DNA from: Ligustrum vulgare
Lineage: Eukaryota > Streptophyta > Magnoliopsida > Lamiales > Oleaceae
Reading direction: 5' to 3'
Assembly: GCA_963555705.1 (NCBI GenBank)
Contig: OY743180.1
Location: forward strand, 38,658,129-38,722,128
Length of the DNA stretch: 64,000 nt
In this document: positions 54,988 to 64,000 of the stretch, piece after piece
Layout of the letters: every line of letters starts with the position of its first letter
Position numbering within the stretch: the stretch's first letter is position 1
Position numbers and translations under genes: made by a program
The notes under the pieces: model-generated
The model's database searches: none
What the model saw: only the letters and a program-made list of their open reading frames with translations
Told to the model about the DNA's origin: nothing

Positions 54988-55521
54988 TCAATATGCTCGG
55001 TGCTCAAGCTCAACCGGGAGATGACATGCTTTACCAAATAGGAGTTGAAACGGAGACATACCAATGGGGGTCTTGAAAGCGGTGCGGTATGCCCATAATG
55101 CATCATCCAATTTCTTGGACCAATCTTTCCTCGAGGCATTCACCGTCACTTCAAGGATCTTTTTCAATTCTCTATTTGAAATTTCAACCTGCCCACTTGT
55201 TTGCGGATGATAAGCGGTGGATATTCGATGTTTGACCCCATATTTGGTCAAAAGTGAGTCGAAGAGGCTGTTACAAAAGTATTTTCCTCCATCACTAATG
55301 ATAGCTCGAGGGGTGCCATAATGAGTAAAAATATTTTTCTTTAAAAAATTAACCACCACTCGAGCATCATTTGTGGGGAGTGCCACCGCTTCTACCCACT
55401 TGGACACATAATCTACCGCAACTAAAATGTATTGATTAGAGAAGGACGATGGAAAAGGTCCCATAAAATCAATACCCCAAATATCGAATATCTCCACCTC
55501 TAAAATAGAATTTAAGGGCAT
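54988..55521 (-). pseudogene. Integrase catalytic core of the Athila element
   Basis: [35 protein letters not shown] and [15 protein letters not shown] supply the D, D and E of the catalytic triad, all present. The frame begins right after a TAA (55522-55524) that interrupts the normal polyprotein and ends at TGA 54988-54990. Apart from these two stops the domain looks sound. Confidence 0.88.
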
Positions 55522-56511
55522 TTAATTTCGGTTAGAGATATTACCCAATCGTTGGCATCGGTCACATTTGGATACAAGTGTGTGAGCATCCTTGAATAAA
55601 GTGGGCCAATAAAATCCTGATTGAAGAACCTTTGATGCAGTTTTCACGGTACCAAAATGACCTCCATAAGGCGATGAGTGACATTGTTCAAGAATCTTCT
55701 CCATCTCCTCCTCGGGCACACACCTTCTCATGATTTGATCCGGACCCCTTTTGAACAGCAACGGGTCATCCCAAAAATAATGCTTGATATCCGCAAAGAA
55801 CTTCTTCCTTTGTTGATAAGAGCAGTCCGGGGGAGTGATGTCACTTGCAAGAAAATTCACATGGTCCGCATACCATGGCACACTAGCAGCTTGTAGAAGA
55901 TCCATGATTTGGAAAATTTGCTCATCCGGGAATACCTCACTTATCTCTTCATCCAAAATTTCCTCGGTTTGCTCAAGTCTAGATAAGTGATCGGCTACAA
56001 GATTCTCCGTCCCCTTCTTATCACGAATCTCCAAATCAAACTCTTGGAGGAGAAGAACCCATCTAATTAACCGCGGCTTGGCATCCTTCTTTGCCAACAA
56101 ATACTTGAGGGCCGAGTGGTCAGTATACACAATTACCTTGGAGCCAATAAGATATGACCGAAACTTATCAAAGGCAAAGACCACCGCTAGCATTTCCTTC
56201 TCGGTAGTAGCATAATTCAATTGAGCATCGGTCAAAGTTCTACTAGCATAGTAGATGACATGCAAGATTTTGTCCTTCCTTTGCCCCAACACCGCCCCCA
56301 CGGCATAATCACTTGCATCACACATAATCTCAAAGGGCAAACTCCAATCCGGAGCCACAATAATAGGTGCCGTGATGAGTTTCTCTTTAAGTGTTAAAAT
56401 CTTGAAGGCACTCTTTAGAGAAATCATATGTGGTACTCTTCTCAAGTAATGAACACAGTGGCTTCGTGATTTTTGAGAAATCTTTGATAAACCTCCTGTA
56501 AAATCCCGCAT
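55522..56511 (-). pseudogene. RNase H and integrase zinc finger of the Athila element
   Basis: [54 protein letters not shown] and VADHLSRLE form the RNase H domain. [20 protein letters not shown] and [16 protein letters not shown] give the H2C2 finger. The first 30 codons are out of the true frame, from a shift near 56400. Confidence 0.88.
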
Positions 56512-56535
56512 GCCCCAAAAAGCTTCTTATGCCCT

Positions 56536-56991
56536 TTACCGAGGCTGGGGGAGGTAATTTTTCAATAACTTGAATTTTTGCCTTATCAACCTCAATCCCC
56601 TCACTTGAAATCCGTGCCCAAGAATTATCCCCTCACGAACCATGAAATGACATTTTTCCCAATTCAAAACCAAATTGGTATCCTCGCATCTTTTTAGCAC
56701 CATTCTCAAATTATTCAAACAATCATCAAATGAAGTACCAAAAACTGAGAAGTCATCCATAAATACCTCAATAAATTTCTCCACCATGTCGAAGAAGATA
56801 GCCATCATGCACCGTTGGAAAGTGGCGGGGGCATTGCAGAGACCGAAGGGCATCCTCCTATATGCAAAAGTTCCATATGGGCATGTGAATGTTGTCTTTT
56901 CTTGATCTTCCGGGGCTATAGGAATTTGATTATAGCCCGAATACCCATCTAGGAAGCAATAATGAGAGTGACCCGCCAATTTCTCAAGCAT
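56536..56991 (-). pseudogene. Reverse transcriptase core of the Athila element
   Basis: YCFLDGYSGYNQIPIAPEDQ, MPFGLCNAPATFQRCMMAIF and the catalytic VFMDDFSVFGTSFDD are intact (F-M-D-D). The frame is lost near 56610, after ILGHG, by a small indel. Upstream it is cut off from the protease frame by a shift in a five-C run at 57070-57074. Confidence 0.88.
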
Positions 56992-57052
56992 TTGATCGAT
57001 GAATGGAAGGGAAAAATGATCCTTCCTAGTAGCATTGTTGAGCTTGCGATAA

Positions 57053-58474
57053 TCAATGCAAATTCTCCACCCCCGTCACTGGCCTTCTTGGAATAAGCTC
57101 ATTATTTTCATTTTCCACCACGGTAACACCTCCTTTCTTTGGAACTACCTGCACCGGGCTCACCCATGCATTATCCGAGATTGGATAGATAATACCCGCA
57201 TCAAGCCACTTCACCACTTCAGTTCTTACCACTTCCTTCATGTTCGGATTTAACCGACGTTGATGCTCCACCGAAGGCTTAAAATCATCTTCCATAAGAA
57301 TTTTGTGCATGCATAATGAAGGGCAAATACCTCGAATATCCGAGATGGTCCATACAATAGCCTCCTTGTGCTCCCTCAATACCCGAAGCAATTTGTCTTC
57401 CTCCACCTCATTCAATAAATTAGAAATAATGGCCGGAAGGGTAGAAGATTCCCCCAAGTAAGAATACCTCAAATGAGAAGGAAGAGGCTTTTGCTCGAGG
57501 GTAGGTGCCTTCTCGAGAGATGGTAGGGATGGTGAAGAACTCTTTTTCAACTCCTCAAAGTAGGGGGCCCTCTTGTGTTGATATTGTGGTGATGCCTCCA
57601 AGTAATGAGCCATTCGTTCGAATTCATGATCATCATCCTCAATAGTCAAAGAGTGGGCAATGCAAGACTCCAATGGATCCTTAGAAATTCCACGGTTGAA
57701 GGAGTTTACCACAAGATGATCAGTTACATCCACCCGAAAGCATGAATTTGACACCGAAGGATATTTAATGGCCTTCAACACATTGAAGGTGACTTGCTCA
57801 TCTTGCACCCTCAAAATCAATTGACCTTCTTGCACATCTATGAGAGCTCTCCCGGTTGCTAGAAATGGCCTTCCCAAAATAATTAGCATGTCGTGGTCTT
57901 CCTCCATGTCTAGAATAATGAAGTCCGCCGGAAAGATGAATTTATCCACCTTCACAAGGACATCCTCAATGATCCCCCGAGGATATTTGATAGACCTATC
58001 CGCCAATTGTAAAGACACGGTGGTTGCTTTAGCTTCCCCCAATTCCAATTTTCTGAAAATGGACAAAGGCATCAAATTAATGCTAGCACCAAGATCACAT
58101 AAAGCTTTACTAAAATTGACATCACCAATAGTGCATGGAATAGTAAAACTCCCTGGATCTTTGATTTTTGGAGGAAGCTTGTTTTGAATGATTGCACTAC
58201 GCTCCTCCGTTAGCATCACCGTCTCATGCTCTTCAAGCCTTCTTTTGTTGGATAGAATATCCTCCATGAATTTGGCATAACTTGGCATTTGAGCTAATGC
58301 ATCGGCGAAATGAATGTTGATGTGTAGCTTCTTGAACACTTCCAAAAATTTTCCAAATTGACTGTCGAGCTTTTGCTTTTGCAACCTTTGAGGAAAGGGA
58401 ATAGGAGGTACATAAGCCTTGATCGGTGTTGGGGCCTTTGATGTGGATGCTTCCGGCTCACTTTCCTTTGGCAT
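57053..58474 (-). pseudogene. Protease and pre-RT region of the Athila element
   Basis: After a Lys/Pro-rich linker the frame has FTIPCTIGDVNFSKALCDLG with the retropepsin-type D-L-G-A active site, then MLIILGRPFLATGRALIDVQ. It continues into CMHKILMEDDFKPSVEHQRR and WLDAGIIYPISDNAWVSPVQ, the lead into RT. 473 codons are open. The protease motif DLGA in place of DTGA is usual for Athila. Confidence 0.88.
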
Positions 58475-59267
58475 TTCAACAATTTTTTTGGATGCTTGAA
58501 TAGGCTCATTTTCTTCAATGGGAGCCTTGTTTGATTGAGTTGTTGGTTGTGGGGCCTGATCTGGGGCAATTGCACCCCGCTCCTTGTTGTAATAGCTTGA
58601 ACATTCTCCCTCGGATTTGTCTCGGTGTTACTAGGAAAAGCTCCTTGTTGCCTTTCCGAGAGAAGTTTAGCTATTTGGCCCACTTGCTTCTCCAAATTTC
58701 TCAAAGAGGCATCATTGCGTTCTTGATATTGCAATTGATGATTTGCTAACTTGGTGATAGCCTCTTCCCATCCCTCTTTCTTCTCTTGTGGCTTTGGATT
58801 CAACACATTGTGATTATTACCATAAGATAGATTTGGATGATTTCTCCAACCGGGATTGTATGTAGGAGCATATGGATTGAACCCTTGGCGTTGGAAATTT
58901 TGAGCATAAGCAACTTGCTCGGTAGATGAAGAACCACTTGCCACCAATGGACACATAGAGCTTTGATGATTAGCCCCACATATATCACATACCGGAGGGG
59001 CTTGAACCATATTGACGGGCCGAGAGGTTGAAGTAGATAACCCTTCCACTTTCTTGGCTAAGGAATCAATCTTTGACAAAACAAGTGCATAATCATCACC
59101 CCCTCGTGCACCACTAGAACTCCTTGGTGCACTTCTATCCGGCCACATTGCACTTTGTTCACTCATGATCTCAAACAAATCATAAGCCTTCCGAATGGTC
59201 TTTGTATTGATGGACCCATTAGAAGACGAATCCACATTTGAACGGCAAGGAGGAGTTAACCCGGCAT
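58475..59267 (-). pseudogene. Gag, C-terminal part (Athila element)
   Basis: It continues gag after the solo LTR: HFYAGLTPPCRSNVDSSSNG, KAYDLFEIMSEQSA, a knuckle CDICGANHQSSMC, and RQGFNPYAPTYNPGWRNHPN, a well-known Athila gag stretch. A coiled helix NHQLQYQERNDASLRNLEKQ follows. The reading frame shifts between about 58480 and 58570, before protease. Confidence 0.88.
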
Positions 59268-59272
59268 AGAAG

Positions 59273-60108
59273 TGATGAGTATCTGAGTGACCATACGAGT
59301 AAGGGCCCCTTGCATGTACCAGTGGGACCAATAACGAGGCAGAGGGCTAAGAAGATCAAGCAAGCAATGCAGGGGTTTATGCAAGCTTGGGTGGATGAAT
59401 ATTCAAATGCATGGTCAAAGACTCCATTTTCAATGCATGACAATAGGGGAGATGCGCTAAAACCGTTACAAGGCATTTGGGTCAAAGAATAAGGAGAAAA
59501 CAATTCAGAGTGCCTTTTACGGCTGTAAGGTTTGGAGTTACGGCCGTAACTTTGCTATCGCACGACCGTAACAATCAATTCACGACCGTAATGGAGTTAT
59601 GCAGTTTTTATTCAGAAGGTGTCTTACGGCCGTAAGCACCAATGTCACGGCCGTAAAAGTTCAGACAGTTTTTGGACCCAAGGGTCAATTACGGCCGTAA
59701 GGTCGATTTTCACGGCTGTAAAATTGCGCCGAGTTGTATTTTTGGTATTTTGCGGCTAGGGTTATTTTGGACGCGTTTTGCACTATAATTAGGTTTTCTT
59801 GACCATTGTAAAGACACAACTTTTATGATTAATGAGATTGCTTGAATTAGGTGAGGTTATCCCTATTCTTCTTCGTTCTTGATTGAACCCCTTGAACTTA
59901 TCAAAGGATTTGACAACCTTTGTGGCGTTCACCCCTTTATGGTTCTTCATTCTGCATCTTAACGGGTCTTGGATTTGATACATCCTTGGTTCTTGAGTCG
60001 TGAGTGTCGGGTCGTATTGTTATCTTCAATTAATCTGGATTTGGAACTTTCCAAGTGTTTAATTCAATTTCCGCGAGATCCCGTGATTCCCCAACAAGAA
60101 TCACATCA
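59273..60108 (+). mobile_element. Solo LTR (836 bp) inside the Athila gag
   Basis: It begins TGATGAGTATC, ends AATCACATCA and is flanked by AGAAG (59268-59272 and 60109-60113), splitting the gag codons for Asn-His-Phe-Tyr. It includes the last 70-odd codons of a gypsy pol with PVGPITRQRAKKIKQAMQGF (stop at 59490-59492), eight TTACGGCCGTAA-type sites and a U5 like that of the 40.35-kb element. It is the youngest layer of a three-level nest. Confidence 0.93.
59517..59721. repeat. Eight-site TTACGGCCGTAA array
   Basis: The starts are 59517/59538, 59560/59580, 59624/59645 and 59689/59710. Pairs are spaced 21, 20, 21 and 21 bp; the last three pairs repeat at 64-65 bp. Three sites are perfect palindromes; the others keep ACGGYYGTAA or CACGACCGTAA. 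Confidence 0.95.
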
Positions 60109-60113
60109 AGAAG

Positions 60114-60853
60114 TGGTTGACTTGTTGCCCCAATGTAATCCCATGATTTAGGCACTTCCTAAGCATGTCTTTGAATCTCTCCCAAGCTTCATGAAAGCTC
60201 TCCATCTCGAATTGTTGAAATGTAGTAATATCATGCTTGAGTTTAGCAACTCTAGATGGTGGGAAAAATTTTGTAGTGAACCTTTGGACAAACTCCACCC
60301 AAGTCGTGATACTCCCCGGAGGAAAAGTGTCAAGCCATTCTCTTGCTTCATCCTTTAAAGTATGTACAAATAACATCATCCGGATTGCCTCCACATTCAC
60401 ACCCTCATAGTTGAAGTTGTTACAAATCTCTAGGAACCGTACCACATGAGCATGTGGATTTTCATCGGTCCTCCCATAGAATGAGATGGTGTTGGAGAAT
60501 AAATTGATGACATCCGGTCGAAGTTGAAAATTTGGATGATTGTGGGAGGGATAGACAATGCTTGATTGATTCTCGACAATAGGAGGATTCATGAAATCCC
60601 CAAAAAGCATGTCTTCTTCATTAACAACGGGCTCTTGAGCTCTAGCCGCTTGAGGAACAAAACCGGGTGGGATTCCACCCCTTGGAGGAATTGCAGCTGG
60701 AGCATTAAGCTCGATGTTAACTCTTTCCCCTTCCATCCCAGTAAGAAGTTGTCTCCTAACTTCTCGTTGTTCCCTTAACCTACGTCGAAAAGCTCCCTCG
60801 ATATCCGGATCTATTTCAACTAGATCAAGACTTCTACTTCGACGCATGCACAA
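60114..60853 (-). pseudogene. Gag, N-terminal part (Athila element)
   Basis: The frame starts MCMRRSRSLDLVEIDPDIEG and contains HPNFQLRPDVINLFSNTISF, HAHVVRFLEICNNFNYEGVN, AREWLDTFPPGSITTWVEFV and ESFHEAWERFKDMLRKC. This is the Retrotrans_gag capsid domain in its Athila form. It is cut by the solo LTR after GQQVNHF. Confidence 0.9.
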
Positions 60854-60992
60854 TCACAACCTAGAACAACAATAGAAATTAGAAGATTTCTTACACAAAA
60901 CAAAACAAAACAAAAGAAAATTTGTACAAGAAATAAAAGTAACCAATAGTTAAAACTAATATCAACTAAATTGTAATTTAAATAGAAACAAT

Positions 60993-61009
60993 CCCCGTCA
61001 ACGGCGCCA
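60993..61009 (-). other. Primer binding site, Asp tRNA
   Basis: On the minus strand TGGCGCCGTTGACGGGG lies 6 bp inside the right LTR. It differs by one base from the complement of the plant Asp-tRNA 3' end, the usual Athila primer. Confidence 0.88.
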
Positions 61010-61015
61010 AAAACT

Positions 61016-62543
61016 TGTTCGCTAGAAACACACCGCAAGTGCACGAGTCGCATACAAGTGATAGTGGACTAATTGAGTCCGGTTTATCGATCCCACAAGG
61101 ATTGTATATTTCAATTACACTCTAATATAATTAATTTTAACAAGAAAAACACATAATAAAGATTTGTTTGGGAATGTTCTCGTACTAGAATTAAAGTTAC
61201 AAATGTAAATAAATAACTAGAAAATGGTGATGAATAGATGATAAAGGAGTGTTGGGATTCTTGATTCCACTTGACCATTACCTAATTGAATTCACAACAA
61301 GTAAATAGAAATGCAATTCATTAATCATGTTAGACCCGATTTTCCAAGCTTAGCCAATTACCTCTCTCGAGTGAAATCAACCCTAATTAGTGGCATTAAC
61401 CTACTATATCTCTATGTCGATTAAAAACACACCAATTGCATTAAACCTTTATGAAAATAGCTTAATGTGTCATCTAGGGTTTTAGATATATCTCTATCCT
61501 AAACAAGAACCTAGAGCAAATATTGTATTGATCTAGAATACACAACAATTTCTCAATAATTGCACATCCCATGAAACCTAAGCATAAATGTGGCCACAAT
61601 AAATGCTAGTCAATAAATACAACAATAAATGTACAAGATAATAAATAGCTTAAATTCTTAAAACAAGCATGAAAATCAACCAAGCTAGGTCAAGCTTCAT
61701 CAATAATCCCAACACAAAATAGTTTAGCCCATAGTGAAATAACAATAAAATTCAAGAATTAAATACATCATTTCAACAATAGATTAAAGTAAATAGAGAA
61801 ATATGAAGATTAAGCAATAAACACTTCCCTCAACCAGTGAGCCAAGCTTCAAAATATCAATATTCTTCCACAATGACTTTGGTATTTCTCCCCTTAATCA
61901 ATATTCATCAACTAAACTATACAAAATCAAGAGAATTTACAAGATAAAAAGAGAGTAAAAAGAGAGAAAAGAGAGAGCCTAGGGTTTCTTGAGTTCCAAA
62001 AGGTAAAGAATGCTTTCAAAATACCCAAAATCACTCAAAAATACACCAAAATCGCGTAGATCCGCGTATAACAGCTTTTGGGCCGAACCGGGTCGCACCA
62101 GGTTGGCCCAGATTATCGCTCAATATTTTGACCACGCGATCGCGTGGTTGACTGCCTCGCAATCACGTGGTTGCCCTTTTTAGTCTCGGGTTGGATTTTT
62201 GGCCAATATCGCGAACGCGACCAGTGCATAGCCACGCGATCGCGTGGTTCCTCTGAGTGATGTCTTGCAGCTTGATCTTCTTTTAATTGCAATTTAGGTC
62301 CTCCATTTTTCAGTGTAGATCAAGTTGGTCCCCAAACTTTGACTCTTTGACGGATTTGACTATTTTCTCCTCAATTTCTTCAATAAATCTTTCATTTAGC
62401 TTCCATCTTGTGTTTTCTCCCTGAAGTTGATTGTTAGACCTATTTAACCACAAAATATGCACAATTAAGTAGGTATTTGTCCAAATTACTCCAAGAGTAT
62501 TACTAAAAAATATATGAAATATGCATGTAAAATGCACTCAACA
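61016..62543 (-). repeat. 5' LTR of the Athila element (1528 bp)
   Basis: Nearly identical to 51277-52781 apart from an extra 23-bp palindrome unit at about 62148-62170. Palindromes are at 62132-62147 and 62232-62247 (both perfect CCACGCGATCGCGTGG) and 62155-62170 (imperfect). Confidence 0.95.
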
Positions 62544-62825
62544 GAAGTCAAGGACAGGACCCCTTCTTTGTATAAATAATTAACAAGGTCGGCCTACAAA
62601 CAAGACCATATAATTGTTTCCCCAAAATTTACAAGGTCATGGGCAACACCCCTGCTGTGTACAAATAATTTACAAGGCCGGTCAACGAGCACGACCTTTT
62701 AAATTATTTCCCCAAAATCTACAAAGAAAAGGGCAAGTCCCCTTCTTTGTGCGAATAAGGTAAGCTAACAGGCATGACCTTATGGGTTTTTTTCCCTAAA
62801 ATTACTAAGGGCTTGGCCCCTTCTT
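62544..62825 (+). repeat. Tandem repeats of about 88 bp, right part
   Basis: Three to four further units of the array at 51124-51271 continue after the Athila element (ACAAATAATTTACAAGG, GGTCAACGAGCACGACCTT, CCCCTTCTTTGTG). Each is diverged, the last most. Confidence 0.85.
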
Positions 62826-62980
62826 ACAGTTTTCTAGAAAACATACAAGTAAAAGGAACGTGCAAGAAAAAACTATAGTTTCCATTCACAACTTTCAAAG
62901 AGATACAAGGAGTTCTTGAGGCATACCCCGGGTTACTTCGAGCTTAAATTTTTTTTTTTTTATAGTATTGGAAATGTACA

Positions 62981-63095
62981 TCACTGTTGGGGGTCTGGAT
63001 CATTAACATCTCCGGGCTCTTCATCGGAAGCAGCATCTTCTTCATCCTCCTCTTGGAATGGGGTCATGTCGAGCCCTTGATTATTGTCCAATTTT
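62981..63095 (-). pseudogene. Antisense acidic frame at the 3' end of the Tat-like element
   Basis: On the minus strand a frame ends at TGA 62981-62983 and reads GLDMTPFQEEDEEDAASDEE then PGDVNDPDPQQ. Some Tat-lineage elements carry an antisense gene in this position, so it may be the C terminus of such a protein. Similarity cannot be tested here. Confidence 0.4.
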
Positions 63096-64000
63096 ACGTA
63101 TTTTAAAGAAATAAATAAATGAATAAATTTTGTCATTTAGAGTGAAACTTATCAAAGATTCAATTTTATTTCTTTAACTCTAAATTGATTTTATTTGCTT
63201 ATAATTTCATTTATTTAATTGCAGGTACATTTTCGATAATTTCAACTCAAAGAAAATCCCTAGCTTAATGGACCCGAAAAAGCCCAAATTGAGGAAAAAA
63301 AAAACCTACAACATATCTTCATCTTCCTCTCACACAGCTTGGTCTCTGTCTTGGTCTCTACAAAAACCAAGCTACCACTCACGCAGGCTGCCTTCTCTCC
63401 CTTTCACCACTTCTAGCCAACAGCGTCCACCATCATCCTCCCTCATCTCTCCCCAACCACATACAGCTCCCTCAACTGGAAAACAACACAGCCAACCTCC
63501 CTCTGAACTCTACCTCACATCTCTCTCACCTTCAACCCATTCAGCAGCCTCCTTCCCTCACAAAGAAACAAGCGACCAACTCTCCTTTGTCTTCTCTCAA
63601 TTCTTTCAGCCAACCTCTCACGCAGTCTGTGTCTTCTCCCATCTTCTGAAACCGCCATCCTGCACTTCAGCCGCCAACCACTTCGTCACCTTCAACCTCT
63701 CTCACACTTCTAGCTGCAACCTCTCCTTCTCTCAACTCCCTTGATCCGAACAACAACCCAGCAGAAAACCAGCCGTTGTCTTCTCCTCGCGACAGACCAA
63801 CCAGCTAGCTGCGCCTCACCCTCGGTCCTCCTCATGCAGCAGCACCGAGCAACAACCCGCCAACATTTTTCTCCCTCACGCCAGCAGCCTCCTTCCAGCA
63901 GCCTCCAACACACGCAGCCAGCCCTCTTTGAGTGATTTGTTTTAGTTCAATTTCATATATTTTGCTTAGATTTTTTATTGTTCTATGTTAATTTAGTTTA
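63096..64000. other. Start of another LTR-like sequence, runs off the window
   Basis: The text changes abruptly near 63090 from the Tat 3' region. From 63.27 kb it is C/T-rich with CTCTCTC and CAGCC words. The frame 63268-63744 is Ser/Pro/His-rich and low-complexity, much like the middle of the long LTRs at 10.2-11.3 kb. I regard it as noncoding. Confidence 0.4.

Larger units (their letters stand above)
51277..62543 (-). mobile_element. Athila-type Ty3/gypsy retrotransposon, 11.27 kb
   Basis: LTRs at 51277-52781 and 61016-62543 are nearly identical, and GAAGT is duplicated on both sides (51272-51276 and 62544-62548). Gag and pol (protease, RT, RNase H, integrase) lie on the minus strand, with an Asp-tRNA primer site inside the right LTR and a long noncoding stretch before the left LTR. 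Breaks are few (one solo LTR in gag, some single-base shifts, two nonsense changes), so it is fairly young. No env-like frame is found. Confidence 0.95.
46085..63095 (+). mobile_element. Decayed Tat-lineage Ty3/gypsy retrotransposon, split by the Athila element
   Basis: From left to right it has one LTR, a primer site TGGCGCCATCTGTGGGAA, gag, a protease-less pol (RT, RNase H, a second archaeal-type RNase H, integrase), a tandem-repeat 3' region and an antisense acidic frame. A second RNase H and a repeat-rich 3' region are Tat-lineage traits. The Athila element (51277-62543) cuts the tandem repeats. No 3' LTR is seen before the window end. Many stops show it is old. Confidence 0.8.

Noticed and set aside
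63268..63744. 158-codon open frame starting MDPKKPKL
   Set aside because: C/T-rich low-complexity translation in LTR-like DNA; no start context, domain or splice evidence.

Overview
This is a stretch of plant nuclear DNA. The plant is almost certainly a eudicot: the window is AT-rich and holds plant LTR retrotransposons primed by initiator-Met and Asp tRNA sites, MITEs, and one intron-rich AP2-domain gene with the plant-specific 9-nt micro-exon. No bacterial, organellar, rRNA, tRNA or CRISPR feature is visible. The species cannot be named from the sequence.

Only one cellular gene is convincing. It is an AINTEGUMENTA-type (ANT) double-AP2 transcription factor, about 19.37-23.75 kb on the + strand, with nine exons that join in phase into a 496-residue protein. 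It sits inside a dense cluster of short inverted-repeat elements, in its promoter, introns and 3' flank.

Layout: 0-2.55 kb, a very young gag-only Copia-like element (5' end off the window). 2.8-4.0 kb, two MITE-type elements. 4.89-6.51 kb, an Athila-like solo LTR with target duplication GGAGG. 7.5-9.1 kb, a decayed Athila-like LTR. 9.54-17.31 kb, a long-LTR (2.86 kb) Tekay/Del-like element with a decayed interior, inserted in a Copia LTR. 18.2-25.6 kb, the ANT gene and its MITE cluster. 27.51-28.92 kb, a Copia-like solo LTR (target duplication AAATT). 29.16-35.20 kb, a decayed minus-strand Ty3/gypsy element (ACATT). 36-38.5 kb, Helitron-like ends. 39.8-46.0 kb, a decayed minus-strand Copia element split by a non-autonomous LTR element (40.35-44.13 kb, GGGTA), which itself carries a TTA-flanked DNA transposon in its 3' LTR. 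46.1-63.1 kb, a decayed Tat-lineage gypsy element split by an 11.3-kb Athila element (51.28-62.54 kb, GAAGT). The gag of that Athila element is split by a solo LTR (59.27-60.11 kb, AGAAG). The last 0.9 kb starts another LTR-like sequence that runs off the end.

The most interesting signal is not a gene. Several unrelated LTR families each carry their own short, mostly GC-rich palindrome in an ordered array in the promoter-side half of the LTR. The clearest is TTACGGCCGTAA: sites come in pairs exactly 21 bp apart, and pairs repeat at 65 bp, in LTRs that otherwise do not resemble each other. Spacing is kept while the spacer sequence is not. Other families use AATTAGTCTTGACTAATT (36-bp period), CCACGCGATCGCGTGG, and CTTTCGGTTGACCGAAAG (19-bp pairs).
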